Shown here piece after piece: positions 16,976 to 26,491 of a stretch of 64,000 nt of DNA (positions are counted from its first letter, which is position 1; each line of letters starts with the position of its first letter). The position numbers and the translations under genes are program-made. The notes under the pieces were generated by a model that made no database searches, was not told the DNA's origin, and saw only the letters and a list, made by a program, of their open reading frames with translations. This DNA comes from Corynebacterium suedekumii (GTDB lineage Bacteria > Actinomycetota > Actinomycetes > Mycobacteriales > Mycobacteriaceae), in the NCBI RefSeq assembly GCF_030252185.1, contig NZ_CP126970.1:2170001-2234000 (forward strand). The letters run 5' to 3'.

Positions 16976-18407
16976 CAGTGCTCCCCGTACTCTCCGGCGT
17001 GGGCGTCGAGGTAGTCGAGCAGGTCGTCGACCCGGGAGTCCACGGCGGCGAAGGGGTCGGACAGTTCCACCAGCTGCGGTTCGGGCTCGTTGACCTTGAG
17101 GTGGACCCAGTCGGTGGTGATGGGTGCGCCGAGGCGTTCGGCGTGGGTGATGAAGCGTCCGCGCAGGTGCGCGCGGGTGGTCACCGGGGGTTCGAGCACG
17201 GCGGCGGCGATGTCCTCGTCGGTGGTCCACCGATCCACCAGGCCCTTGGCCTGCAGCAGCGGGAACAGCCCGCGGCCGGGGCGGATGTCGTGGTAGGTCA
17301 GGTCGATCTGTGCCAGGCGCGGGTTGGTCCAGTCCTCGCCGAGGCGGTCGCGGTAGCGGTCGAGAAGATTACGTTTGATCACCCAGTCGATCTCCCGGTC
17401 CACCTGCGAGAAGTCCTGGGTGCGGATGGCGTCGAGCTGCCGGGTCCACAGGTCGACCACCCGGCGCAGTTCCTCGGTCGGGGTGCCCTCGTCGGGGCGC
17501 TGGTCCAGCCAGGAGGTGGCGGCCGCGCAGATGGCCTCCTGCACCTCGAGGGCGGTGACCGTGCCGCCGTCCTTGAGGATCAGTTCGGTGGAGCCGGTGG
17601 TGTCGCGGGCGATGTCGCGCATGTGCGCGATCGGGTTCTCCAGCTCGAAGTCGGGCAGGCCGATGCCGGCCTCGATCATCTCGAGGACGAGCAGGGTGGA
17701 ACCGATCTTGAGGGCGAAGGTCGGCTCGGCGAGGTTGGAGTCACCGACGATGACGTGCATGCGGCGGAAGCGTTCGGAGTCGCCGTGCGGTTCGTCGCGG
17801 GTGTTGATGATCGGCCGCGAGCGGGTCGTGGCGGAGGAGATGCCCTCCCACACCTGGTCCGAGCGCTGGGCGATGAGGAACCCGGGCGGGAAGCCTCCCC
17901 GGCCCGGCCGATCATGCCGGCGCCGCAGATGAGCTGGCGGGTGACCATGAACGGCAGCAGCTGCTTGCCCAGGTTGCGCAGCGGCAGCTGACGGCCGACG
18001 AGGTAGTTCTCGTGGCAGCCGTAGGAGTTGCCCACGGAGTCGACGTTGTTCTTGAACAGGAACACCTTGGCGTCGTGGCCGTCGGCGAGCAGCGCCTGTT
18101 CGGCGTTGCGGGCGAGGTCGTCGACCATCTGGTCGCCGGCCCTGTCGTAGTTGAGCACCTGGGTGAGGCTGTCGCACTCGGCGGTGGCGATCTCCGGGTG
18201 GGAGCCGACGTCGAGGTAGAGACGGGAGCCGTTGGGGGTGAAGATGTTCGAGCTGGAGTAGCGCGCCACGATGGGGCGGAACAGGTAGCGGGCGATCTCG
18301 TCCGGGGTGAGGTGGCTTCCCGGATCGTTCGACACGGCGGTGATGCCGTACTCCGTCTCCACGCCGACGATGCGGCGGGCGAACACCGGCGACTCAGGTG
18401 CAGTCAT
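16975..18407 (-). pseudogene. pafA: Pup ligase PafA, frame interrupted mid-gene
   Basis: PafA ligates the C-terminal glutamate of Pup to substrate lysines using ATP. The first part (MTAPESPVFARRIVGVETEY) carries the carboxylate-amine ligase fold with GSRLYLDVGSHPEIATAECD and FLFKNNVDSVGNSYGCHENY. Residues up to ICGAGMIGRAGE are in one frame. From GGFPPGFLIAQRSDQVWEG through SSATTRSRPIINTRDEPHGD to the end they are in another. One extra base in the C-run at 17897-17900 restores a 477-aa PafA, so a homopolymer miscall is likely. All expected blocks are present across the two frames. Located between pup and pafB. Confidence 0.88.
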
Positions 18408-18413
18408 GGGGGT

Positions 18414-18602
18414 CTACTGCCCGCCCTTCTGGACGTAGGAGCGGACGAACTCCTCGGCGTTGGTCTCCAGCAGGCCGTCGATCTCGTCGAGCAGGTCGTC
18501 GGTGCCGGTGGTGTTGAGCTGTGCCTGGCCCGCCGCGGCGGCCTGGTCGTCGGAGTGGTCGTCGCCGCCGCCGGCGGAAACCTGGGTCTGGGGTCCGGTC
18601 AT
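18414..18602 (-). CDS. pup: Prokaryotic ubiquitin-like protein Pup
   Basis: 62 aa, disordered N-terminus, helical C-terminal ARC/Dop-binding segment (LLDEIDGLLETNAEEFVRSY) and the terminal VQKGGQ. The final Gln means Dop must deamidate it to Glu before PafA can ligate it. The start is ATG at 18602 (AAGGAGA upstream), not the in-frame ATG at 18620. It sits 18 bp downstream of dop and 6 bp upstream of pafA. Confidence 0.95.
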   Translation of the reverse strand: MTGPQTQVSAGGGDDHSDDQAAAAGQAQLNTTGTDDLLDEIDGLLETNAEEFVRSYVQKGGQ

Positions 18603-18620
18603 GATGGATTCTCCTTGCAA

Positions 18621-20183
18621 CTAGTGCTGGTGGGGCTTGTTGATGTGGTTCTTGTTGTGGTGGGTGACGTAGTGCGCGGGCTCCACGCCGATCCCCTGGA
18701 GGCCGGTGAGCAGCTCCTCGGTGGTCGAGGCGTCGTCGATGATGGCGCCCACCGTCTCGCGGGTCATGCCGTCGACGTCGTTGGTGGCCAGGCGAGCGGT
18801 GCCCTCGCCGGCCTTGAGGATCATCGTCTGCCAGCTGGCGGCGATGACGTCCTCACCGAACTTCGCGGACACCGCCCCACGGAACCAGGCACGGGAGTCG
18901 GCCGGCGGGGTGAGCACGGCGTTCTCGATCTCCTCCTCGGAGGCCATCGTGAGCATCCGGCCCTTGCGCACCAGGGCGTGGTACAGGGACTTCGTCGGGT
19001 CGATGTCGTGGTACTGCAGGTCGATGAGCTTGAGCTTCGGGTCGGACAGCGGCACGCCCCGGTCGACGTAGCCCTTGATCAGGGCCCATTTGGCGGTCCA
19101 GTCGAGCAGGTGGGTGGTCGTCATGGGGTCGTCGGCGAGCAGGTCGAGGACCTCGCCCCACAGGGTCATCACCCGCTCGTCGACCTGGTCGATCGGGTCG
19201 ACGCGGTCGAGGTAGACCCGCAGGATGTCGCCGGCGGTGAGCCGACGGCCGTCGGCAAGCGAGAGCTCGTGGGTGAGGGTGAGGTCGTGGGAGACGTTCT
19301 TGATCTCCGCGACAGGGTCGGTCAGCCGCAGATCGGAGAAGTCGACCCCGGCCTCGATGGCGTCGATGACCAGCTTGGTCATGCCGAGCTTGAGGAACGT
19401 CGAGGTCTGCGACATGTTCGCATCACCGACGATGGTGTGCAGGCGCCGGAAGTGGACGGCGTTGGCGTGCGGCTCGTCGCGGGTGTTGACGATGCCGCGG
19501 TTGAGCGTGGTCTCCAGGGAGATCTCCTGGTGGAAGTAGTCCGCCCGCTGGGAGATCTGGAAGCCCTCCTGCTCGCCCGCCTCGCCGATGCCGAGCCGGC
19601 CCGCACCGATGATGATGTTGCGGGTGACGAAGAAGGGGATGAGGGCCTGCGTGAGCACGTCGAAGTCTGTCTTCCGCGAGTACTGATAGTTCTCGTGCGC
19701 GCCGTAGGACGCACCCTTGCCGTCGACGTTGTTCTTGTAGATCTTCAGCGGCGGGCACGGGTCATGGTGTTTGAGGATGCTCACCCCCTCCTCGTACAGG
19801 CTCTGCACGTCGGCGGCGGCCTTGAGCAGGACCAGGTCGCCGGCGGCGTCATACACCATCGCGTCATAGGCGTTCGAGCACTCCGGCGAGGAGTACTCGG
19901 GGTGCGCATGGTCGACGTAGAAACGCGCGCCGTTGGCGGTGACCACGTTGGCGATGCCCACCGCGTCCGGCTCCACGACCGGGACCGTGTGATAGCGGCG
20001 CAGGTCGAAACCGCGGGAGTCCTTGAGCGGCGACTCCTCCTCATAGTCCCACCGCGAGCGCGCGCCGGTGTTCATCGCGGCGTACGCGACCACCGCATGC
20101 GTCGAGGTGACGATGGGGCTCAACCCCGGATCCGAGGGGGTCGAGATGCCGTACTCCGTCTCAGTGCCCATGTATCTGGTCAT
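18621..20183 (-). CDS. dop: Pup deamidase/depupylase Dop
   Basis: About 520 aa, homologous to PafA but with deamidase/isopeptidase activity on Pup. Key segments are MGTETEYGISTPSDPG at the start (metal-site Glu), ARFYVDHAHPEYSSPECS, YKNNVDGKGASYGAHENY, RGIVNTRDEPHANAVHFR and the catalytic Asp region after SSPECSN. ATG 20183 with AGGGTGA 5 nt upstream is preferred to the GTG at 20192. Frame intact. arc lies immediately upstream. Confidence 0.95.
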   Translation of the reverse strand: MTRYMGTETEYGISTPSDPGLSPIVTSTHAVVAYAAMNTGARSRWDYEEESPLKDSRGFDLRRYHTVPVVEPDAVGIANVVTANGARFYVDHAHPEYSSPECSNAYDAMVYDAAGDLVLLKAAADVQSLYEEGVSILKHHDPCPPLKIYKNNVDGKGASYGAHENYQYSRKTDFDVLTQALIPFFVTRNIIIGAGRLGIGEAGEQEGFQISQRADYFHQEISLETTLNRGIVNTRDEPHANAVHFRRLHTIVGDANMSQTSTFLKLGMTKLVIDAIEAGVDFSDLRLTDPVAEIKNVSHDLTLTHELSLADGRRLTAGDILRVYLDRVDPIDQVDERVMTLWGEVLDLLADDPMTTTHLLDWTAKWALIKGYVDRGVPLSDPKLKLIDLQYHDIDPTKSLYHALVRKGRMLTMASEEEIENAVLTPPADSRAWFRGAVSAKFGEDVIAASWQTMILKAGEGTARLATNDVDGMTRETVGAIIDDASTTEELLTGLQGIGVEPAHYVTHHNKNHINKPHQH

Positions 20184-20188
20184 AAGTG

Positions 20189-21703
20189 TCACCCTAACCG
20201 ACCCTCACCCACCACGCGGGCCTGGACGACACGCTTGCCGTGTCGGCCGGTGATCCGGCTCCACTCGTCCGGATTCGCGGTGTTGGGCAGGTCCTCGCTC
20301 TCGAACTGCTCGGCGGCGACCGCCTCGTGGATGTGCGCGACGGTCACGCCCGCCTCGCTCACCCCGGCGAGATGGTCCTTGATGGCCAGCTTCTTCGCCC
20401 GGTCGACGATGTTGGCGATCATCGCCCCGGACACGAAGTCCGAGTAGTACAGCGTCTCCGTCTCCCCGTCAACGAGCGTGAGCTCCACGTAGGCACGGGG
20501 CTCAAAGAGCTTCTCGACGCCCGCCTCGATCAGCTCCGTCGTCTCCGCGGCGTGGGGCACGTCCTCGGTGAGGTAGCGGCGGAAGATGTCCCGGGCACCG
20601 TCCCGGGTGGGACGCTGCACCCGGATCTTCACGTCCAGGCGACCCGGGCGCAGCAGCGCCGGGTCGATGAGCTCCTCGCGGTTGGTCGCACCGATGATGA
20701 TGACGTTGGAGAGGTTCTCCACACCGTCGAGCTCCGTGAGCAGCTGCGGGACGACGGTGGTCTCCATGTCCGAGGACACACCCGACCCACGGGTGCGGAA
20801 GATGGACTCCATCTCGTCGAAGAAGATGATCACCGGGCGGCCGTCCCCCGCCAGCTCCCGGGCGCGTTCGAAGATGAGCCGGATGCGACGCTCCGTCTCG
20901 CCGACGAACTTGTTGAGCAGTTCCGGGCCCTTGACGTTGAGGAAGTAACTGGCCGAACCGTCGCCCACCCGGGCCGACAACGAGTTGGCCACCGCCTTGG
21001 CGATGAGCGTCTTGCCGCAGCCCGGCGGCCCGTAGAGCAGCACACCCTTGGGCGGGTGCAGCTGATAGCGCCGGTAGAGGTCCGGATGGGAGAACGGCAG
21101 CTCGACGGCGTCCCGGATCTGGTCGATCTGCTCGTCCAGCCCACCGATGTCCTCGTAGGTGACGTCCGGCACCTCCTCCAACGAGAGCTGGGAGACCTCC
21201 GTCTTGGGGATCCGCTCGAACGCCACCCCGGCCTTCGTGTCCACGAGCAGGGTGTCCCCCGCCCGGGCGGTGTCGATGAGCGGCGCCGCGAGGCTGATGA
21301 GCTTCTCGTCCCCGGTGTGCGTGCTCACCAGGGCACGGGTGTGGTCGATGCGTTCGGTGACCATCGCCAACTCACCCGTCGTGGTGAATCCGCAGGCCTC
21401 CACGACGATTGTGCCGTCGCCGAGCCGCACCAGGGTGCCCGGGACCAGCTCCGCCGGGTCGACGTTCGGTGACACCTTCAGCCGCATGTGCCGGCCGGCG
21501 GTGAACACCTCCGCATCCGCACCCTTCTCCCCGTGCTCGAGGAACACCCCGTAGGTCGACGCCGGCTCCGCCAGCAGATCAACCTGGGCGGACAGGTCCT
21601 TGAGCTTGTCACGGGAGGCCTTGAGCAGCTGGGAGAGCTTCGCGTTGCGGCTGCTCAGCGTCTGGATCTCCCGTCGGAGGCTGGTGGTGGTGTCGGGTTC
21701 CAT
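20189..21703 (-). CDS. arc: AAA ATPase ARC (Mpa-type) without the proteasome-docking tail
   Basis: 504 aa. N-terminal coiled coil ([20 protein letters not shown]...) binds Pup; two OB domains follow (residues ~55-200), then one AAA module with Walker [10 protein letters not shown], Walker [12 protein letters not shown] and [18 protein letters not shown]. The mycobacterial orthologue Mpa ends in GQYL, which opens the 20S gate. Here the chain ends [13 protein letters not shown], with no such motif. No prcA/prcB is in the window. It unfolds or extracts pupylated proteins, and the partner protease, if any, is not the 20S core. TACAGT lies 6 nt upstream of the ATG. Confidence 0.95.
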   Translation of the reverse strand: MEPDTTTSLRREIQTLSSRNAKLSQLLKASRDKLKDLSAQVDLLAEPASTYGVFLEHGEKGADAEVFTAGRHMRLKVSPNVDPAELVPGTLVRLGDGTIVVEACGFTTTGELAMVTERIDHTRALVSTHTGDEKLISLAAPLIDTARAGDTLLVDTKAGVAFERIPKTEVSQLSLEEVPDVTYEDIGGLDEQIDQIRDAVELPFSHPDLYRRYQLHPPKGVLLYGPPGCGKTLIAKAVANSLSARVGDGSASYFLNVKGPELLNKFVGETERRIRLIFERARELAGDGRPVIIFFDEMESIFRTRGSGVSSDMETTVVPQLLTELDGVENLSNVIIIGATNREELIDPALLRPGRLDVKIRVQRPTRDGARDIFRRYLTEDVPHAAETTELIEAGVEKLFEPRAYVELTLVDGETETLYYSDFVSGAMIANIVDRAKKLAIKDHLAGVSEAGVTVAHIHEAVAAEQFESEDLPNTANPDEWSRITGRHGKRVVQARVVGEGRLG

Positions 21704-21761
21704 ACCCCAACTGTAACCCGCACCACCTCGGGCGCCGATCTACCCCGGCTGATCGCCGGCG

Positions 21762-22598
21762 TCAGCGGCGGGCGCGACGCTGCGGGCGCGGCGGGGTGAC
21801 TCCGTCGGCCAGGCGGCGGGCGAGGACGAGGAAGGCGGTGTGCGCATTCATCCGGTGCTCCGGGCGGGTCGCCAGACCCTCGACCTTCCACTCCCGGACC
21901 AGGGATTCCCAGGCACGCGGCTCGGTGAAGCACTGCAGCTCACGGATGCCCTCCATGATGTTCATCAGCTGGGGGACGGTGGCCACGTAGGTCATGAACA
22001 CCCCGCCCGGGATGAGCACGTCCCGGACGACGGGCAGGCAGTCCCACGGCTCGACCATGTCGAGGATGACCCGGTCGACGGGCCCGCCCAGATCGTCGAC
22101 GGTGACGTCCTTGAGGTCCCCGAGCCGGGGATCCCACGTGTCCGGCCGGCCGCCGAAGTACTCGTCGACGTTGGCCTGGGCGTACTCGAGGTGGTCCTCG
22201 CGGATCTCGTAGGAGATGACCTTGCCCTTCTCCCCCACCGCCCGCAGGAGGTTCATGGACAGGGCACCCGATCCGGCGCCGGCCTCAAGGACCCGGGCTC
22301 CGGGGAAGATGTCACCCTCGACGAGGATCTGGGCCGTGTCCTTGGGGTAGATCACCGCAGCACCACGCGGCATGGAGAGCACATGATCGACCATGAGGTG
22401 GCGGAACAGCAGGAAGTCCGACCCCATGGTCGAGGTGACCACCGAGCCCTCGTCCATGCCGATGATCTGGTCGTGCTCGACGATGCCCTTGTGGGAGTGG
22501 AACTTACCTCCCGGCACCAGGTTGAGGGTGAAGTGTCGGCGCTTCGCGTCGGTGAGCTGCACGCGGTCGCCGGGCTGGAACGGGCCGGAATAGGCCAT
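21762..22598 (-). CDS. trmI: tRNA (adenine-58-N1)-methyltransferase TrmI
   Basis: 278 aa. It methylates A58 in the T-loop of tRNA using SAM. Rossmann methyltransferase motifs are GARVLEAGAGSGALSMNLL, ISYEIREDHLEYAQANV and RVILDMVEPWDCLP. A small N-terminal beta domain (FQPGDRVQLTDAKRRHFTL) is typical. The order trmI-arc mirrors M. tuberculosis Rv2118c-Rv2115c. AGGAG lies ~10 nt before the ATG. The C-terminus is arginine-rich (PPRPQRRARR). Confidence 0.93.
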   Translation of the reverse strand: MAYSGPFQPGDRVQLTDAKRRHFTLNLVPGGKFHSHKGIVEHDQIIGMDEGSVVTSTMGSDFLLFRHLMVDHVLSMPRGAAVIYPKDTAQILVEGDIFPGARVLEAGAGSGALSMNLLRAVGEKGKVISYEIREDHLEYAQANVDEYFGGRPDTWDPRLGDLKDVTVDDLGGPVDRVILDMVEPWDCLPVVRDVLIPGGVFMTYVATVPQLMNIMEGIRELQCFTEPRAWESLVREWKVEGLATRPEHRMNAHTAFLVLARRLADGVTPPRPQRRARR

Positions 22599-22629
22599 GT
22601 CGGGGGTGCTCCTGGGAGTTCGGGGGTGG

Positions 22630-23883
22630 TTAACGGTTGATCAAGTATGCCTCAAGCGCATCGGCGAACCACAGCTGGTCCTGCACCCCGACCAGTTCGC
22701 GGGCGGAGTGCATGGACAGCAGCGGCACGCCCACATCGACCGTGGGGATCCCCAACCGGGTCGCGGTGATCGGGCCGATCGTCGATCCGCAGGGCACCGA
22801 GTTGTTGCCCACGAAAGTCTGGGAGGACACTCCGGCGGCCCGGCAGGCCACCTCCCACCAGGCGACGGTGTCGGGCGAGGACGCGTAGCGCTGGTTACCG
22901 TTGATCTTGGTCACCGGGCCACGGCCGATCATCGGCTGGTGCGTGGGATCATGCTTGCCCGCGTGGGCGGGATGGACGGCATGGGCCGCATCCGCCGAGA
23001 CACAGGTGGAACGCGCGATCATCCGGTGTCGGGCATCCTCGTCGGCGCCGAGGGCGGTGGCGGTGCGGGTGAGCACCTGTTCCAGGACAGGGCCCGCGGC
23101 CCCGTTGACGGAGGCGGACCCCACCTCCTCATGGTCGAAGGCGGCAAGGACGAGGACATCGCTGCCGGTGTCACCGGAGGCGATGGCGCGTTGCAGGGCG
23201 ATGAGCGAAGCATGGACAGAGGTGAGGTTGTCCAGGCGTCCCGCGGCGAGGAACTCCGCATCCGTGCCGAACACCTCGCCTCGCTGGGCGTCACAGGTGA
23301 TGAGGTCATGGCCGTAGATGTCCTGGGCGTCAACCCCCGCGGCCTCCGCGACAGCATCCAGGACCGTCGTGCCGGTGGTGGCCACGATCGGCTGGGTGTG
23401 CTGCTGCCGGTCGACCTTCAGTTCGGTCGAACGGTCGAGATGGATGGCCAGGTTGGGGATGCGGGCGACTGGCCCGGTGGACACCAGCCGCTGGGAGCCG
23501 TCGGCGAGGACGACCCGGCCGGCGAAGGTCAGTTCCCGGTCGAACCAGGAATGGAGGATCGGGCCGCCGTACACCTCGACGGCCGCCTGCTGCCAGCCGA
23601 AGGCGGTGGTCTCCGGATTCGGCTTGAGGGTGAAACCGGGGGAATCGGTGTGGGAACCGATGATCCGGGATCCGGATTCCGGGGACGCGTCCTCCGGCAC
23701 CCACCAGGCCAGGACCGCGCCACCGCGTACCAGCACATGCCCGCCGGGGCGTGCGTCCCATGCTGCGGTCTCGTCCTGCCGGGCGAAGCCGTCGGCGGCC
23801 AACCGCTCGGCCACCTCCGCGGCGGCGTGGTACGAGCTCGGGGAGGCGGCGACGAAGTCGAGGAAGTCGGTTGTCTGGTTCAT
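22630..23883 (-). CDS. M18 family aminopeptidase
   Basis: A 417-aa zinc aminopeptidase of the M18 (aspartyl aminopeptidase) family. Metal ligands lie in RIIGSHTDSPGFTLKP (His/Asp), FDHEEVGSASVNGA (Glu/Glu) and an Asp region around LDNLTSVHAS; a His in PMLSMHSARELVG-like context near the end (VPLLSMHSARE) completes the site. I chose the ATG at 23883 after a GTG at 23892. It removes N-terminal (often acidic) residues in the cytoplasm. It faces the RecB-like gene across a 45-bp divergent gap. Confidence 0.9.
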   Translation of the reverse strand: MNQTTDFLDFVAASPSSYHAAAEVAERLAADGFARQDETAAWDARPGGHVLVRGGAVLAWWVPEDASPESGSRIIGSHTDSPGFTLKPNPETTAFGWQQAAVEVYGGPILHSWFDRELTFAGRVVLADGSQRLVSTGPVARIPNLAIHLDRSTELKVDRQQHTQPIVATTGTTVLDAVAEAAGVDAQDIYGHDLITCDAQRGEVFGTDAEFLAAGRLDNLTSVHASLIALQRAIASGDTGSDVLVLAAFDHEEVGSASVNGAAGPVLEQVLTRTATALGADEDARHRMIARSTCVSADAAHAVHPAHAGKHDPTHQPMIGRGPVTKINGNQRYASSPDTVAWWEVACRAAGVSSQTFVGNNSVPCGSTIGPITATRLGIPTVDVGVPLLSMHSARELVGVQDQLWFADALEAYLINR

Positions 23884-23928
23884 GGCCTCCACTGTGCCAG
23901 GTGTCCCACCCGTTAGGCTGGTGGCATC
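23884..23928. promoter_or_regulatory. Divergent gap with leaderless -10 for the RecB-like gene
   Basis: TAGGCT at 23914-23919 lies 9 nt before the ATG at 23929, with no Shine-Dalgarno sequence. No equally clear hexamer is seen for the M18 gene on the other strand. Confidence 0.4.
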
Positions 23929-24780
23929 ATGTCTTCTCCTGCCGCCACGCCCCGTACTCCCCGACCGCTCGCCCTGTCTCCGTCTCGTGCCTCCGACTAC
24001 AAGCAGTGCCCGCTGCTCTACCGTTTCCGGGCGATCGACCGGCTACCGGAGCCGTCGACGGTGGCCCAGGTGAAGGGGACGCTCGTGCACGCGGTACTCG
24101 AGGAGATGCACGGTCTGCCTCGGGAGCAGCGGTCCTACCCGGCAGCGGTGAAGAAGCTCAAGCCCCACTGGGAGAAGATGCGGGCGGCGGACCCGGAGCT
24201 TGACGAGCTGGTGCCCGAGGTCCAGCTCCATGACTTCCTCGTCGAGTGCCGCACGCTGCTGCGCGGCTACTTCTCCATGGAGAACCCGCAGGGTTTCGAC
24301 GCGCACGCCGTGGAGATGTACGTGGACACGGTGCTGCCCAACGGTGTCCCGGTCCGCGGGTTCATCGACCGGGTGGACGTCGCCCCCACCGGCGAGGTGC
24401 GGGTGGTCGACTACAAGACGGGCAAGAAGCCCATCCCCCGCTACGCCCACGACGCGCAGTTCCAGATGCGCTTCTACGCCCTGGTCTACTGGCGGTTGTT
24501 CCACACCATCCCGGACCAGCTGCGGCTGATGTACCTCAAGGTCATCGACTCGATGTTCCTCACCCCGTCGAAGGAGGAACTGGAGTACTTCGAACGCGAC
24601 CTCGGGGACCTGTGGGCGAAGATCGAGGGCGACGGCAAGGCGGGGACCTTCCGCCCGAAGACGTCGAAGCTGTGCGGCTGGTGCTCGTTCCAGTCCCTGT
24701 GCCCCGAGTTCGGCGGCACGCCGCCGGAGTACCCGGGCTGGCCCGGGTCCACGGCTGACCAGCAGGACCAGCAGGATTAG
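23929..24780 (+). CDS. RecB-family PD-(D/E)XK nuclease with an Fe-S-type cysteine set
   Basis: 283 aa. The nuclease core shows GTLVHAVLEEM (motif I His/Glu), GFIDRVDVAP (Asp) and VVDYKTGKKP (D-x-K). Four cysteines, C27 in YKQCPLLYRF and C249, C252, C258 in LCGWCSFQSLCPEF, have the spacing that binds a 4Fe-4S cluster in AddB and Cas4. M. tuberculosis Rv2119, next to trmI (Rv2118c), is the counterpart. The ATG at 23929 is leaderless-type. It is a stand-alone nuclease: no AddA, Cas gene or CRISPR is near. DNA repair is the likely role, not proven. It overlaps the fhs stop by 4 bp. Confidence 0.85.
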   Translation: MSSPAATPRTPRPLALSPSRASDYKQCPLLYRFRAIDRLPEPSTVAQVKGTLVHAVLEEMHGLPREQRSYPAAVKKLKPHWEKMRAADPELDELVPEVQLHDFLVECRTLLRGYFSMENPQGFDAHAVEMYVDTVLPNGVPVRGFIDRVDVAPTGEVRVVDYKTGKKPIPRYAHDAQFQMRFYALVYWRLFHTIPDQLRLMYLKVIDSMFLTPSKEELEYFERDLGDLWAKIEGDGKAGTFRPKTSKLCGWCSFQSLCPEFGGTPPEYPGWPGSTADQQDQQD

Positions 24781-26435
24781 AACAGCCCGGAGATCCGGCC
24801 GTCGGCGCCGATGTCGATGTTGTCGGCGGCCGGCTTCTTCGGCAGGCCCGGCATGGTCATCACCGCGCCGGTGAGCGCGACGATGAAGCCCGCGCCGGTG
24901 CGCGGCAGCAGCTCCCGGACGTGGAGGGTGTGGCCGGAGGGGGCGCCGAGGGCGGTGGGGTCGTCGCTGAAGGAGTACTGCGTCTTGGAGATGCACACCG
25001 GCAGGTCGTCCCAGCCGTTGTCGCGGATGAGCTGCAGATCCTTGAGCGCCTTCGGGGAGTACTCGACCGCACCGGCGCGGTAGATCCGCTTGGCGATGGT
25101 CTCGATGGACTTCTCCACCCCGCGCGCCGGGTCGTAGAGCTGGGTGGACGTGCCCGTGAGGTTGTCCAGGACGGTGCGGGCCAGCTCCTCGGCGCCTTCG
25201 CCGCCCTTCGCCCACACCTCGGCCTCGGCGAGCAGCACCTGGAAGTCCTTCGCCCAGGTCCGCATGAACTCCCGTTCCGCGGTGGTGTCGGAGGTGAACA
25301 GGTTGAGGGCGACGACCGGGGTGATGCCGAACTGCTGGATGTTGGAGACATGGCGGGCGAGGTTGACCACGCCGGCCTTGAGGGCGTCAAGGTTCTCGGT
25401 GGTCAGGTCCTCCCGGGCCACGCCACCGTTGTACTTCAGCGAGCGGATCGTGGCCACGACGACGGCGCCGGCGACATCGAGGTCGCCGGAACGGGCCTTG
25501 ATGTCGAGGAACTTCTCCGCGCCGAGGTCGGAGCCGAACCCGGCCTCGGTGCAGACGACGTCGGCATGCTGGAGCGCGACGCGGGTGGCGATGAGCGAGT
25601 TGCAGCCGTGGGCGATGTTGGCGAAGGGCCCGCCGTGGACGTAGGCGGGGGTGCCGCCCAGGGTCTGCACGAGATTGGGGTTGATTGCCTCCTTCATCAG
25701 GGCCGCGAGCGCCCCGGTGCCGCCGAGTTCCCCGGCGGTCACGGGACGCTGGTCGTAGGTGAAACCCACGGTGATGCTCTCGATGCGGCGTTTGAGGTCC
25801 TCCAGGCCGGTGGCCAGGCAGAGCACGGCCATGATCTCGGAGGCGGCGGTGATGGTGAACCCGGTCTCGCGCGGGGTGCCGTGGACAGGACCCCCGAGGC
25901 CGGTGATCACGGAGCGCAGGGCCCGGTCGTTGACGTCGAGGCAGCGCTGCCAGGTCACCCGGCGGGGGTCGATGCCGAGGGCGTTGCCCTGCTGGATGTG
26001 GTTGTCGATGAGCGCCGCCAGGGTGTTGGTGGCCGCGGCGATGGCGTGGAAGTCGCCGGTGAAGTGGAGGTTGATCTCCTCCATGGGCACGATCTGCGAG
26101 TAGCCGCCGCCGGCGGCGCCACCCTTGATGCCCATCACCGGGCCCTGCGAGGGCTCACGCAGCGCTGCGGCGGCCTTGACACCCAGGCGGGCCAGACCGT
26201 CCGTCAGGCCGATGAGGACGGTGGACTTGCCCTCTCCCGCCGGTGTCGGGGAAATGCCGGTGACCAGGACGAGTTTGCCGGTGGGGGCGGTGTCATCGAG
26301 ACGGGTGATGTCGACTTTCGCCTTGGTGGTGCCGTAGGGGATGAGCGCGTCCGCCGGGATGCCGGCGCGGTCCGCGATCTCGGTGATCGGCTCGAGGGTG
26401 TGGGCCTGGGCGATGTCGACGTCCGTGAGTGTCAT
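24777..26435 (-). CDS. fhs: Formate--tetrahydrofolate ligase
   Basis: 552 aa. It makes 10-formyl-THF from formate, ATP and THF. Motifs: ATP-binding PTPAGEGKSTVLIGL, the TKAKVDI and EPSQGPVMGIKGGAAGGGYSQ region, NNALAAxxDNHI-type (NTLAALIDNHIQQGN), and GLGGPVHGTPRETGF. ATG 26435 has TAGTGT exactly 7 nt upstream, so the longer in-frame start at 26501 is rejected. It is divergent from the ornithine-cyclodeaminase-like gene. Confidence 0.95.
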   Translation of the reverse strand: MTLTDVDIAQAHTLEPITEIADRAGIPADALIPYGTTKAKVDITRLDDTAPTGKLVLVTGISPTPAGEGKSTVLIGLTDGLARLGVKAAAALREPSQGPVMGIKGGAAGGGYSQIVPMEEINLHFTGDFHAIAAATNTLAALIDNHIQQGNALGIDPRRVTWQRCLDVNDRALRSVITGLGGPVHGTPRETGFTITAASEIMAVLCLATGLEDLKRRIESITVGFTYDQRPVTAGELGGTGALAALMKEAINPNLVQTLGGTPAYVHGGPFANIAHGCNSLIATRVALQHADVVCTEAGFGSDLGAEKFLDIKARSGDLDVAGAVVVATIRSLKYNGGVAREDLTTENLDALKAGVVNLARHVSNIQQFGITPVVALNLFTSDTTAEREFMRTWAKDFQVLLAEAEVWAKGGEGAEELARTVLDNLTGTSTQLYDPARGVEKSIETIAKRIYRAGAVEYSPKALKDLQLIRDNGWDDLPVCISKTQYSFSDDPTALGAPSGHTLHVRELLPRTGAGFIVALTGAVMTMPGLPKKPAADNIDIGADGRISGLF

Positions 26436-26491
26436 GTCACCGACACTACCGCGCAGCCTGCCCCGGCTCATCGGTTTGTAAGGTGGGCGCC
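26436..26491. promoter_or_regulatory. Divergent promoter gap of fhs and the OCD-like gene
   Basis: TAGTGT on the minus strand lies 7 nt from the fhs ATG. TAAGGT (26479-26484) on the plus strand lies 7 nt from the ATG at 26492; this second site also resembles a ribosome site (AAGGTGG). Confidence 0.4.

Noticed and set aside
23929..24780. Cas4 of a CRISPR system
   Set aside because: No cas genes or repeat-spacer array in the window; the gene's place next to trmI matches a conserved non-CRISPR gene.
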